Shown: in pieces, positions 32,739 to 43,390 of the stretch | Numbering within the stretch: position 1 is the stretch's first letter | Layout: every line of letters begins with the position of its first letter | Assembly (NCBI GenBank): GCA_014529385.2 | Contig: CM043942.1 | Span: 112,066,141-112,130,140, forward strand | Source of the DNA: Adiantum capillus-veneris | Taxonomy: Eukaryota > Streptophyta > Polypodiopsida > Polypodiales > Pteridaceae | Direction: 5' to 3' | DNA: 64,000 bases | Translations under genes and position numbers: made by a program | Notes under the pieces: generated by a model | What the model saw: the letters and a program-made list of their open reading frames with translations, nothing else | The model's database searches: none | Told to the model about the DNA's origin: nothing

Positions 32739-32756
32739 TTCACGTCGGGTTCACCA
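32739..32756 (-). promoter_or_regulatory. Primer-binding site of gypsy J
   Basis: Minus strand TGGTGAACCCGACGTGAA lies four to five bases after an LTR end in CACA (32761). Its plus-strand complement TTCACGTCGGGTTCACCA looks like a tRNA 3' end with CCA. I do not assign the tRNA. Confidence 0.6.
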
Positions 32757-32760
32757 AAAA

Positions 32761-32793
32761 TGTGTCAAGAAGTAATAGATCAATCTCTGCATT
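32761..32793 (-). repeat. Remnant of gypsy J 5' LTR
   Basis: About 33 bp from the LTR terminus (TGTGTC on the plus strand) to the junction with the copia RT. The short peptide AEIDLLLLDTF fused to the copia YVDD comes from this remnant. Confidence 0.5.
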
Positions 32794-33345
32794 GTCATCA
32801 ACATACAAAACTAGAATGATCATCGAGCCATCATCTAGCTTTCGTGTGTACAAGCAGTGATCCTCTTCGCTCCTTTTATATCCTTGAGACCTCATACATA
32901 CATCAAATTTATGATACCACTGCCTTGAACCCTGCTTTAAGCCATAAAGTGCCTTTTTGAGCTTACATACTAGCTCTTTACGAGATGCATTCTCCTGAAC
33001 AAACCCTTCAGGTTGCTGCATGCAAACATCCTCATCCAGATCCCCATGAAGAAATGATTTCTTCACATCCATTTGGAACAGTTCCATGTCCTCAATCACT
33101 ATAAGACCAATTAGGGTTCTAAGCATTGTCGTCTTGACCACATGTGAGAAGATTTCATCAAAATCGACTCCCTTTTGCTGTTTGATTCCTTTGGCTACAA
33201 GTCTAGCCTTGTACTTTGGATTTGGATCACCTAAGGTAAATTTCTTCTTGTAAACCCATTTGCAAGGTAAATATTTCACATCATTTGGTAGTTCTATCAA
33301 GTCCCAAGTGTCATTAGCCAGAATCGAGTTATACTCAGATTCCAT
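32794..33345 (-). pseudogene. Ty1/copia RT N-terminal half, ends at YVDD
   Basis: It reads NDTWDLIELPNDVKYLPCKW, VYKKKF, ARLVAKGIKQQKGVDFDEIF, MDVKKSFLHGDLDEDVCMQQ, LKKALYGLKQGSRQWYHKF and ILVLYVDDN, then is cut by foreign sequence. All landmarks of copia RT fingers and palm are present up to the catalytic YVDD. The rest of RT and RNase H is absent on this strand. 33346-33567 is the variable linker before RT. Confidence 0.88.
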
Positions 33346-33567
33346 AGCCTACTCCCACTTCACCACATCATCCATCATCATGGCTTCTTGGTAGCAGCTT
33401 GCGCCGCAATCGATCAACATGATGTAATCAAGACCTGGCTAGAAACGCGCAAGTGGATGAGAGACTCTAATAGACCGTCTCACTCCTTGAACATTGCTAT
33501 CCGCTCCCTCTGAAGCATTGCTAGTGGAAGATACATCACTAGCCCGTTGAGTTGATTTCACTGTCTC

Positions 33568-34570
33568 TCAGGAAACATCCTCAAAAGTGACTCTCCGAAT
33601 CTCTATTTCCTTGATAGTTTGTTTATGCATCTTCGACTGATTGAAGATCACATTTGAACTACGGGTGACTCGACGAGATTGCGGGTTCCAGAGACGATAT
33701 CCCATCTCTCCATCTACACCATATTCAATGAAAATACATTTGTGTGACTTTGGCTCTAACTTTTGGCGAAGTTGTTTAAGCACGTGAGCATAAGCTTCAC
33801 AACCAAAAACACGTGGATGGTCATAGTGGGACTTACATTTAGACCATAATTCTTCTGGAATCTCATAATTCAATGGCGTACTAGGCGAACGATTTATAAT
33901 GTGCACTACGGTCAAGATGGCTTCTGTCCAAAAGCCTTGTGTGAGATTTGCCCTAGAAAGCATGGTACTGACTCTTTCTTGAATCGTACGATTCATGCAC
34001 TCAGAAACTCCATTTTGAGCTGGTGTGTATGGTGCACTAAACTGCCTTTTAATGCCCCTTTTAGCAGAGAAATTGTCAACTCCTTGGAGACATACTCTCC
34101 ACCGTTGTCAGTCCGCAACCTCTTGAGCTTCTTGCCAGACTGATTCTCAACGAGTGCTAAAAATTTCTGGAACATAGGAAGAAATTGATCCTTATGTTTC
34201 AAAGGATATGCCCACACCTTTCGAGTAGACTCATCTATGAATGTCACAAAATAGTTGCCCCCCCCCCCCCCCCCCCCCCCCAGAGATTTGGTTGACATAG
34301 GACCACAAACATCACTATGCACTAAATCTAGAGATTCAGCTCGCTTTTGACCCAATGGTAAGTGCACGGACCTAGTCTGTTTGCCATAGATACAGTGCTC
34401 ACAAACAGGAAAGTCAACTAGTAAGACAAGACAGGTAAGTAGCCAAAACGAGTCAAAGTTATCATTACTTTTTGGCTAATATGACCTAGCCGGAAATGCC
34501 ACAACTCAGTAGACAGCAGTTCGCCTATAGATATGTAATCATGACCAACATCTGACACATGAAATCTCGT
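33568..34570 (-). pseudogene. Ty1/copia integrase and GAG-pre-integrase, minus strand
   Basis: The GAG-pre part near 34380-34560 reads LWHFRLGHIS with a following C-x2-C (corrupted). The integrase has Asp in LVHSDVCGPMSTKS, Asp in LRTDNGGEYVSKE, and Glu in the frame-shifted TPAQNGVSECMNRTIQE, so the DDE triad is encoded. The continuation is IINRSPSTPLNYEIPEELW and PRVFGCEAYAHV. A run of 24 C (34258-34281) sits in the LGG loop and encodes poly-Gly. The frame is broken near 34000. Sequence is lost at 34570, where a tandem array begins. Confidence 0.85.
34258..34281. repeat. Poly-C tract, 24 bp
   Basis: Uninterrupted C run in the plus strand, that is poly-G in the sense strand of the copia integrase, at a Gly-Gly position. 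Confidence 0.97.
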
Positions 34571-35625
34571 CTTTATTGGTCAATGTCTATATATTAGGGT
34601 TTGACATAAGTCTATTTTTGAAATCCGTTTGCATTTTTGAAGTGTGTGTGCCCTATTGAAGTCCGTTTGTTATTTTACTTCATTTTTCAAAGTCCTTTTG
34701 CGTTTTTGAAGTACACAAGTCACTTCTGAAGACTATTGCTTTTGTGAAGTCCATTTGCATTTTTTCTACAATTTGCCGCTAATTCTAACAACCTCACAAT
34801 CTCTATCCATGTCCGATCCCTGCACACCTTGATCTAGAGGTGCACGGAGATGAGGACCACCGGGTAATAATACCCTCTTTATTAGTCAATGCCTATATAT
34901 TAGGGTTTGATATACATCTGTTTTTGAAACCTGTTTGTGTTTTTTAAGTTTGTGTGCGCTATTGAAGTCCGATTGTGTTATTCTACTTCGTTTTTCAAAG
35001 TCCTTCTGCGGTTTTGAAGTACACAAGTCACTTCTAAAGACTGTTGCTTTTATAAAGTCTATTTGCGGTTTTTCTATCATTTATCGCTAGCTCTAACAAC
35101 CTCACATTCTCTAGCGATGCCCGATCCCCAAACACCTGAGTTTAGAGGTGTACGAAGATCAAGAACACTAGATAATACTATCATCTTTATTGGTCAATAA
35201 TAAATATTGGGACTTTGACATACGTCTGTTTTTTAGGTCTGTTTGCATTTTTGAAGTCTGTGTGCCCTATTGAAGTCCGATTGCGTTATTTTACTTTGTT
35301 TGTCGAAGTCGTTTTGCGTTTTTGAAGTACACAAGTCACTTATGAAGACTCCTGCTTTTGTGAAGTTCGTTTACGATTTTTCTACCATTTTTTGCTAACT
35401 CTAAAAACCTCACATTCTCTAGCCATGCTCGATTGCCGCATACCTCGGTCTAGAGGTGCACGGAGATCAGCATCATCGGGTAATAATATAGTCTTTATTG
35501 GTCAATGCCTATATATTAGGATTTGACATAAGCTTGTTTTTTAAATCTGTTTGCACTTTTGAAGTGTGTGTGCACTATTGAAGTCCAATTGCGTTATTTT
35601 AGTTCATTTATTGAAATCTTTTTGT
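34571..35625. repeat. About 307-bp tandem repeat array, 3.4 copies
   Basis: Units start at 34571, 34877, 35184 and 35493 with CTTTATTRGTCAATG, then about ATATATTAGGGTTTGA, and repeat blocks such as TTTTTGAAGTACACAAGTCA and AGAGGTGCACGGAGAT. The last unit is partial. Divergence between units is moderate. The array starts exactly where the copia reading frame is lost. No ORF; function unknown. Confidence 0.85.
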
Positions 35626-37240
35626 GGCTAACACTAAGCCCCTAGCCCTAAGCATATAGTCTTCAATGGACTAAATACGGAGTAGTTTAACCTGAGTGAT
35701 AAGTGACTAAATACCTAAGCGGCTACATTTAAGCAACAAGCCCTAATAAACCGTCTGAATACCAATTAAACCTACATGACTCGCCCTAAACTACTAAGTT
35801 ACTAAATAACAAAACTATCCGAGCTACGTGTAGGACTAAGGGAGTTCGGCTAAACAATTCAATAGGTAAGTAGCTAGCTCTAATTAAGCAACTAACCTTC
35901 ATCGATCTAATTGAGGACCATTTCTAAACACTAAAACAACTTATTACCTAAATGGTTAGTGTTAAAGGGCTAAACCTAATTAAGCGAATAGCCCAAAGCA
36001 AACAAGTACGTTCGAATCAACATAACATCGCTTTGTCCTAAGTGATCGACATAACAACGCCAATCGACGATTTGCAAATTAACGAATAAACCTAATCAAA
36101 CTAAAGGTACTTATCTAACACTAAAAAGTTTGTAATTTACATTTACAACACCTACGATAAGTCAAAATTTAAAAAATAAGAATATAATTTTTTAACTTCT
36201 AAATCTATTTACATTAAAATAACAAAACAATAACACAAATCAAAATAAATATTTCTTTTAATGATAAATGTGGTTATCTTTCTCTGTTAATGATGATTTT
36301 AAATTAATATTACTTATAAAATAACAAAAGTTCAATCTTTTTACGTTTTTATTTGTTTCAATTGAAAAATATGTGTGTGGGTCGTATATAGTATGTTTAT
36401 ATTATTTAGTGTGTATTTTTGTTTACTTGCGTGCATGTTTATGTGAATGTGTGTGTGTATGTATGTATGCAACAAAAACAATTATAGAGAACTCACATGC
36501 GGCCTACTCGCGCAAGAAACAATTAAAATGTCCTCAAACTTGCAAAAACAAACAAACACACACACACACACACAAAAGTTAACAAATGTACTAGGAAACT
36601 TGAAAAGAAGCTTACCTTGTTGATAGAGAGGAGCGTATGAGTGAAAATCTCAACTCTAGCAAGTCGCGAGGCAGCAAATCTGCAGCAACTGAGGAGGAGG
36701 AGGGCAAGAGAGGAAGAGAAGAAAGGAGAAAAATACGCAAGAGAAACCCACGGGTTCTATTTTTGCAGAATCCACCAGTATGTGTGTCGGTACAGGCACC
36801 GATATTTGCGCCGGTATAAACATAGTATGCGCGACGGTATTTGCACTGGTATACACGTCGAAAATTTGAAAATTAAAATTTTTAAAAACTTGATCTCCCT
36901 CCATTTACCTACACATATACTGACGCCCGCCATTGACGTCAGTAATTTGACATCGGATTTTGAACGATCTCTTGTAGTGAATGCGTCATTTCACTTAGTC
37001 ATGAGGGGGGGGGGGGATTGTAGAACTGTAAGTATGCCATTAGGGTTCAAAAAAGGGTATTTTAATTGACAATTTTTTCAAAGTTTTACACAATTACATT
37101 TACAAAGGGATTTTTCAATTGAAATCTGAGGAAAAACCAGCAAGTTTTTCAATAAATTTATCATGTTACAGCATATAGGAAGAGGGGTTTTTAAGATCAT
37201 CCTTTGTAATTTGAATACTGATTTTTTTTCCCCTTCACAG
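35626..37240. other. Non-coding stretch with CTAA-rich segment and (CA)n
   Basis: 35630-36000 is rich in CCCTAA/ACTAA-like words without regular periodicity. 36150-36350 is very AT-rich. A (CA)n run lies at about 36552-36572, and 12 Gs at about 37003-37014. No coding segment is supported up to the possible exon at 37241. Confidence 0.4.
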
Positions 37241-37318
37241 ACCGTGCCACAAGTCAATGATGATGAAGCCAACGACTACGATGAATTGGATGAGTTGGAT
37301 TATAATGGTAGTATGTAG
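37241..37318 (+). CDS. Possible terminal exon of a host gene, acidic C-terminus
   Basis: A strong 3' splice site pattern precedes it: branch-point-like TACTGAT, a poly-pyrimidine run and CACAG at 37236-37240. The phase-0 reading is VPQVNDDEANDYDELDELDY followed by NGSM and TAG, a 25-codon acidic tail. The next 160 bp look like 3' UTR. Upstream exons were not recognised, and I cannot name the protein. It could be chance. Confidence 0.3.
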   Translation, partial: TVPQVNDDEANDYDELDELDYNGSM

Positions 37319-37490
37319 ACAAGCTGGAGGCATCCATTCTTGTAAGCATCAAAGAATGTTACAAGGAAGCATCTTTGTATATTTTTCAAGTGATGTATTG
37401 TTATCGCTTCAGATGTTTTATTCGTGTCTTTCAAAGACTGAAAGCTTTAGTATGGACTTAAATCCTTGTTGAATGTAGGAGGTTGGAGCT

Positions 37491-37491
<1 letters not shown>

Positions 37492-37560
<69 letters not shown>
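37492..37560. repeat. (CT)n microsatellite
   Basis: 69-bp CT run; first of a cluster of four long CT tracts within 1.2 kb. Confidence 0.97.
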
Positions 37561-37566
<6 letters not shown>

Positions 37567-37624
37567 GTATCTAGGACTTGTAGAGGAGATAGTTTTGTAT
37601 TTCATGTTCTTTTTAAACTTTGTT

Positions 37625-37627
<3 letters not shown>

Positions 37628-37677
<50 letters not shown>
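37628..37677. repeat. (CT)n microsatellite
   Basis: About 50-bp CT run. Confidence 0.97.
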
Positions 37678-37682
<5 letters not shown>

Positions 37683-37775
37683 TTGAGTTCAACACTCATC
37701 GGATAGGTCTTTTTTATCTCTTGGGATTGTTCCTACAACCTTAAAATCTCTCGTCTTCTTTGTCTTCTCTCTCTT

Positions 37776-37777
<2 letters not shown>

Positions 37778-37820
<43 letters not shown>
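37778..37820. repeat. (CT)n microsatellite
   Basis: About 43-bp CT run, preceded by imperfect CT-rich sequence. Confidence 0.95.
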
Positions 37821-37821
<1 letters not shown>

Positions 37822-38602
37822 AAAAGCTTTTGTGTTTGATCCCAACCAAAAAATATTGTCAAGAGCTTCACCATCATCGGTGCACCCAGAATCTAGGTCC
37901 CGGGTCTAAATTCTAGGCAGTCTTTTCCCAACAACCTTGCTAGCCTCCACATTGAAGTCATGTTGCATGCTACCCAATACCCTTTTCATCGACATTTTCA
38001 TTCATTCTGTATGGAAATATGTCGTCCCTCACCTCATACTTGCAGTAGTCCAGCATCTTATAGTTTGTCCCTTCAACAAGTTCTTTAGAGCAATATACAT
38101 CAGGACTAAATGACACACAAAATTAAATGCGGGTTGATGAGCGGATCCATGATTCACAAGTCCACCCACAAGATCCTATGCAATTGTAGCTGTAGCGGTC
38201 CCATAAAAAATAAACTCGACCACAAATTAAACCTCCTAAACCTTGGCAGTGCATGTTTCCTTAAAATAAAACATCATAAAAAGGGGCTTCTATACAACAT
38301 GCTCACACGGGTCAGTTGGTTAGCCTATGCAACCTAGAACCTGGACTATGAGATGGTGGGTCAAAACAGGCTTCCGAGGGGACAAATTTTTGTGTTGTCA
38401 AACCCCTTTTGATTTTTGTGTTGTCTGGGTTTATCTTTCCCCTCACCCCCCCACGTTTAATTTTGTGTGTCAATTAGTCCCGTGGAACAACAGGTGTGAT
38501 GTACAAGGTATGATCATTGAGTCTCTGAAATGTAAGTGTACTGTTGGCCGATTGTTGTCTAACAAGCGAAAACACATCACTGCCATCTTGAGGAAGGCCT
38601 TC

Positions 38603-38603
<1 letters not shown>
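37821..38603. other. Unassigned stretch between CT tracts
   Basis: A plus-frame segment at about 38490-38603 (CDVQGMIIESLKCKCTVGRL and onward) looks mildly protein-like but matches no family I know. The rest appears non-coding. Confidence 0.3.

Positions 38604-38677
<74 letters not shown>
38604..38677. repeat. (CT)n microsatellite
   Basis: 74-bp CT run. Confidence 0.97.
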
Positions 38678-38681
<4 letters not shown>

Positions 38682-38784
38682 GCATGCTAAAAAAAGAGAT
38701 CAATCGACCTGTTATGGATTCTTATCCTGCCAATTTCCAAAATGTCAAAGTGGGTAAGCATTTTTAGAAAAGGTCACCTGCAGT

Positions 38785-39085
38785 TAAAATGGGTGATCAT
38801 ATCAATATTCAAAGATAGTTGAAAGTAGACATTGTGCTTGGTGATGCTTTAATCGAACATTTTTTCTTGGTTAACCCAACATGGTTTAAAGGAACGAGTG
38901 TGTGTCCAAACCTGCGGTTGGCGGGGGTGACAGACGTGGCGATGCAAGTGAGCAAAGGAGTGAGAGAGAGAAAGAGAGATAGAGGGAGTGCACTGCCTCG
39001 ACCAACATGTATACCAAATGTTTTCTAATTGTGAAATCAAAAAAAGTGCTCAAGGAGCTAGCTTAGAGCTAGCTGTTGAGGTGGT
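38785..39085 (+). pseudogene. PPR pseudogene, left part
   Basis: The plus frames give AVKMGDHINIQR then LKVDIVLGDALI (38785-38853). After about 145 bp of foreign sequence they give NMYTKCFLIVKSKKVLKELA (39002-39062). These match the order G-x-x-IH, VLGNAL, MYAKCG, A-x-x-VLEEL of PLS-class PPR proteins, which are organellar RNA-processing factors in plants. The copy is full of stops. The foreign insert lies between two TCGA words. The right part resumes at 56013 beyond element B. Confidence 0.55.
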
Positions 39086-39130
39086 CTAGGGAAGTCAACA
39101 AGAGAAGCGACCTCTAAACACTCCTCAAGG

Positions 39131-42100
39131 CTCCTGTGCTACTCAATTGGGGTTGGGGCAACTACTAGCACACAAGACAACAAAAAACCCACAACCAAAC
39201 ACAACAAAATAAAGGGGAACCACCTAGTTACAGATGTGAAGAAGGATGCAAATAATATGTAGACAAGCATGCAAGGAGAGGAATGCAAAATTGCCACATA
39301 AACACACACCAAATAGTCCTTCACAATCGTAGGGATTTGGAAGAGAGTAAGGTAGAGAGTACAAACCAACTTGAACAACTAGATCATGGCCTAAAAGATT
39401 ACATGCTTCCAAGATTAGAAAATTTACAGAGACAATAGAATGCTTGATCTTATTGCCATTATACCATTTTTTTAGGGTTATGGGAGCCCCCCATTAGGAG
39501 ATTTCGGAGGTCTTTTGGAGGGCCTTTCAGAAGAGAGAGAAAAAAGCGCTCCTCCAATGAAAGAAGAGCTTACGTTACATAGAAAAATAGATTGATATTA
39601 AGAAAAATATAATAAAGGTGTCAATGGTCCTTGAAAACAGGCACCTTTTCATTCAGTGCGAATGTCTTTTTCATGGGATACGAGACACTCATTTAATATG
39701 GCTTTTATCATCATTGAAATTTAAAAAAAATCATAAAACTGTCAATTGATGTTGGAACTTGAAGCTTTTGACACCTCCAATGCGTCTGGAACGTCCAAAA
39801 ACCTAAAAAACGTTCATCTACTTGCCTCAATGTCACACCCGGAGAGGGAGAAATCGCCAAAAAACCCCTAAAAATGGGATTTTGGATCATGGTGCAGGAG
39901 GAACCGTCTAGAGAATTCTAGATGACCCTCTGCGCACCGTGATCCAACTTTTTGATTTTTGCCTCATGGAGCGCGGAGGGCCATTTGGAATTTTCCAGAT
40001 GGGTCCCCGCGCGCCGTGAGGCAAAATCTCCTTTTTAGGGGTATTTTGATCATTTATTCCTCTCTGGGTGTCAAATTGAGGCAAGTAGATAGACGTTTTT
40101 TAAGTTTTTGGTCATTTTGAACGCATTGGTGGTGTCAAAAACTTTAAATTCTAACACCAACTGATAATTTTGTGATTCTTTTAATTTCAATGATGACGAA
40201 AGCTATATTGAATGAGCGTCGTGTACTTCATAAAAACGCATTGAATGAAAAAGTGACAGTTTTTAAGGATTTTTGAAAAGTTAGGGTCACTTTGGCAGAG
40301 TGTTCAGTTGTCTTTTTGGACGTATGCAACAAGTGCAAGTATATTTTAAGAACATTTTGTAGAGAGAGAAATAGAATTTCTTAGAAGGCCCTCCAAATGA
40401 CCTCTGAAATCTCCTAACGTCAAAGTATCACCCTCTTATAATTATTCCTAAGCGAAAAAATCAACAAACCCCCAAAAATCACAAAGCATGAAATGACACA
40501 AATAATCTCGAGGAAAAGTTCACCTTATAGAAGCCATTGAGTCAACTTCTCGAGTTGATTTTGTAGAGAAGAGGTGTAGCCATTGTACACAATTGCACCC
40601 CAAACTATCAATCTTATTTATGAGCAAGTGAAAGCCACAAATGTGATAGAGGGTAGAGCATCATTCAATTCCTCTCAATAGCCTCAAAGCATCTCTATAC
40701 ACAGATGAGTATAATGTGATAGAGAGCTCTCAAAGCTTAAAATCTCCTCACACAGCTAGTGTTGGAGAGTGCTATGTTATGTATGCAATGGATCTTTTTT
40801 ACAAAGAAGAGAAGTGCTCTATTTATAGGTTTTTGAAAGCCCCAATTAGAATTAAGTATAATTAATTTCATTAAGAGAAACATGGATTATGATTTTTTTT
40901 TAAATTTCAAATGAGAGTGGTCTCTCTTATCCTTTGAGTCACATGAATATGGGCTCAAGGAGAGAGAATTATTGAGGTTGAAAGGAGAGGTTTGAGTGAC
41001 TAACTTGGGAGTGCCTACTTAGTGGATAGTATAGGGTGCAATTTTTACAAGAAGGTTAGTGGTTAGTGTTAGTAATTTCTAAAAAGTTAGTGGTACAACT
41101 TACAATGTATAGAATGCGCTTGATGGTAAATGAATTGGGAATCCTCGAGATGGTGAAGCCTTAAAGAAGCTTGGACTTACCTTGTGTAGATTGTCAAGAA
41201 TGACTATCAATCTTTTTTTTCTTTTTCTTCTCTTCTTTACGCCTTCGTTGTCGATCACCAATTATGAAAATGAAAATTTGGTGACGAGATTTTCTAGTTT
41301 TTTAGAGGTTAAGCATGGTCTACATGCTGAATTTTATGTACATAGATAAGAGATAAGATAAAATTAGGATTTAGAGTTAATAGAGAGACATAGATATGGT
41401 GTATATACATGTAGAGTTCATGTGAGAACTAATGGAGGTGAGAGGGGATGTTGGTGGTTAAGAGGGTGAAAAAAACCATAGAAGGTGCAGGTTTGAGTGA
41501 GAGATAAAGAGGAATGTGTGTGTGTGTGTGTGTGTGTAGAAGTGTGAATGAAACTAAGAGAAGACTAGGGTGACTTGTGAGAAAAAGTGGGCAGCATGGG
41601 GTCGACCATAAAACTAATATCTAGTTGATGGTAGCTCCAAAAATCATGGAACAAATTGAGATAATTACTCAGCTTGTGGGCTACATTTTGTTATTTCGTA
41701 CTTCTTCAAATTCCAAGTGGAGATAGGACTCAAAAATCTCACCAAACCGTATGTTCTCCCCTCATTGCAAAAGTTTTGAGTGGCCCCCTCTTTGTTGAGC
41801 TTGCAGAATGCATCCAAGAGTGAGGCCTTCTATGAGTCATATCATGATACAAAGCATTCAAGTTATCTTTACATATGCATGGAGGAGGATCATTGGTGAA
41901 TAAATAAATATATACATGGTGGGACTAGGGTATGGACTATTCATGAACTTTAGCTTCATGACATACGGTGTTTGAGTTATCAATATGAAAAAACATATGA
42001 AAGAATTATGAATATGAAAAAGGACACTTGACTCATATGATATGATACCTTTTTTGTATTATTTTGGGTGAAAGAGAAAAAATTATGCCAGTAAATGAGA

Positions 42101-42595
42101 ATTATATAATAAAAGTAACTAGGGCGTAGAAAACGGATTTTTGGTTTTCACAAGGGAGATGATAGAAATGTGGGGGTGATTTGTATAAAAGAAGAAAATA
42201 TTTATGATATTAGAAAATATACACATTGGTAATAAAAATATATTTATGGCGCAAGAGAATGAAAAGAGGCATGCAAAGGTCTAATATAAACACACACTTA
42301 CATGTATATATTTACAAAAATACGCAAAATTATAAAAGATAGAAATAAAACACTTAGGTTTAGGTCCTTATAGGAGGTGTAATATTTACACAAAAATGGA
42401 ACATAATAGTTTTTTATTTATATTATTGTGCTCACCTAGCCAAAAGATTAGCTAGATAAAGCTTTAGAGAAAAAAAATCTAATGCACACATGTCTATATA
42501 CAATATACGAGTGAAGATAGCCATAGTATGAAGGTGATTTTGATAGGCTGAAGTAACTCACTATGGAAATTTTTGCTAGCCAAAAACAACTATCA
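39131..42595 (-). repeat. 3' LTR of element B, containing a foldback insertion
   Basis: Aligns with 53228-56012 in the same orientation along its length, for example GGGATTTGGAAGAG, ACAACTAGATC and TTTACAAAGAAGAGAAG. Minus-strand TATA box CCTATAAATAGAGC at 40816-40829 is conserved in the other LTR. The right end TATCA at 42595 is followed by the polypurine tract. The left end is approximate: homology begins at GCTCC near 39131. A (GT)n run lies at about 41516-41537. Confidence 0.78.
39492..40419. mobile_element. 928-bp foldback element inside the left LTR of element B
   Basis: The two ends are CATTAGGAGATTTCGGAGGT and its near-perfect inverted copy ending ACCTCTGAAATCTCCTAACG. The whole sequence folds back: for example CTACTTGCCTCAATGTCACA pairs with GGGTGTCAAATTGAGGCAAG, and CCAATGCGT pairs with ACGCATTGG. 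The arms are about 390-440 bp. The centre holds two further self-complementary hairpins. The other LTR lacks it, giving the empty site. No ORF, so it is non-autonomous; superfamily and target-site duplication are unresolved. Confidence 0.82.
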
Positions 42596-42599
42596 TTAG

Positions 42600-42630
42600 C
42601 CCCCTCCCCCCCCCCCCCCCCCCCCCTCCC
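42600..42630 (-). promoter_or_regulatory. G-homopolymer polypurine tract of element B
   Basis: Minus strand GGGA, then 21 G, then AGGGGG-type sequence directly upstream of the LTR start TGATAG. Position and composition fit a polypurine tract. The long homopolymer (C21 at 42606-42626 on the plus strand) is unusual. Confidence 0.7.
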
Positions 42631-43390
42631 GATGACAATACATTCATGTATCATCAAAAGGAATCTTTTCCAATGAGAGTGGTTCCAAGATGTTTGTGAT
42701 GTTTTGTGCCTCAAACAAGTCTCCATTTTGTAGTTCTTCTTCACCTTGTCTTAAACTACCATTAGGAAGTTAATGGGGTGTAGGAGGGCCTCTTTATTTA
42801 CCATCAACTTATGGAGGTGATTAACATTTTGATGAATAGGTGTACGCCATGTGTGCAAGAATGGTGGGTGTGTAAGAGATGTGTAAGAGTGGTCAAATGA
42901 TGCACTTCCCCCCCAAAAAAGGAGGTGGAAAATTTTTACAATATTTGGCCTTCCATAACCCCTACATATCATCTCCAATTTGAGCGGAGATCATAGATCT
43001 ACAATCTACGCATCAAGCTCTTTCCATAGATATGCTACATGATATGGTTTTACTCGCTAGATTTTAAATTCCATTTTGGGGGAAAACTATGAATTCAAAT
43101 AAACTAGTCGTTTTGCCTATTTGAATTCAAAATTTGTCCTTTGATTAATTTCTTAATACTAAAGGTCTGACTTCCTTAAACTGCCAAATAAAGAGGCCCT
43201 CCTATACCCCATTCTCTTCCTAATGCAGACACAAAGAAAACTAAAAGACTTACAAAATGACATAGCTTGTTGGAGATGCTCTTGCAGATCGTTTGGTAGA
43301 GTGCGACTCAAGTAGGGCTTTAGTCGATACCCATTCACCTTTTTAGGATGCTACTTGCCATATAAATCAATGAGCTGATAGTGACTTGAA
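42631..43390 (-). other. Untranslated region between integrase stop and polypurine tract of element B
   Basis: No recognised coding. It would be the 3' untranslated part of the internal region. Confidence 0.45.

Larger units (their letters stand above)
29799..32795 (-). mobile_element. Ty3/gypsy fragment J: LTR remnant, PBS, gag, protease, linker
   Basis: Minus-strand order from the right: a 35-bp LTR end, PBS, gag with perfect zinc knuckle, DHGS-type retropepsin, and the linker that would lead into RT. RT and everything downstream are missing; the fragment ends at a (CT)n tract. It is sandwiched between two oppositely oriented halves of a copia pol gene. Confidence 0.75.

Noticed and set aside
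35630-36000. CCCTAA/CTAA-rich stretch as interstitial telomere array
   Set aside because: No regular 7-bp period; words are scattered and mixed with other sequence.
37447-37695. Long Arg-Glu or Ser-Leu repeat ORFs over (CT)n tracts (also at 12.2, 29.7, 38.5 kb)
   Set aside because: They are translations of dinucleotide repeats without flanking coding signal.
38327-38606. ORF reading into the (CT)n at 38.6 kb as a host exon
   Set aside because: The segment before the repeat has no family match and no splice signals that I could support.
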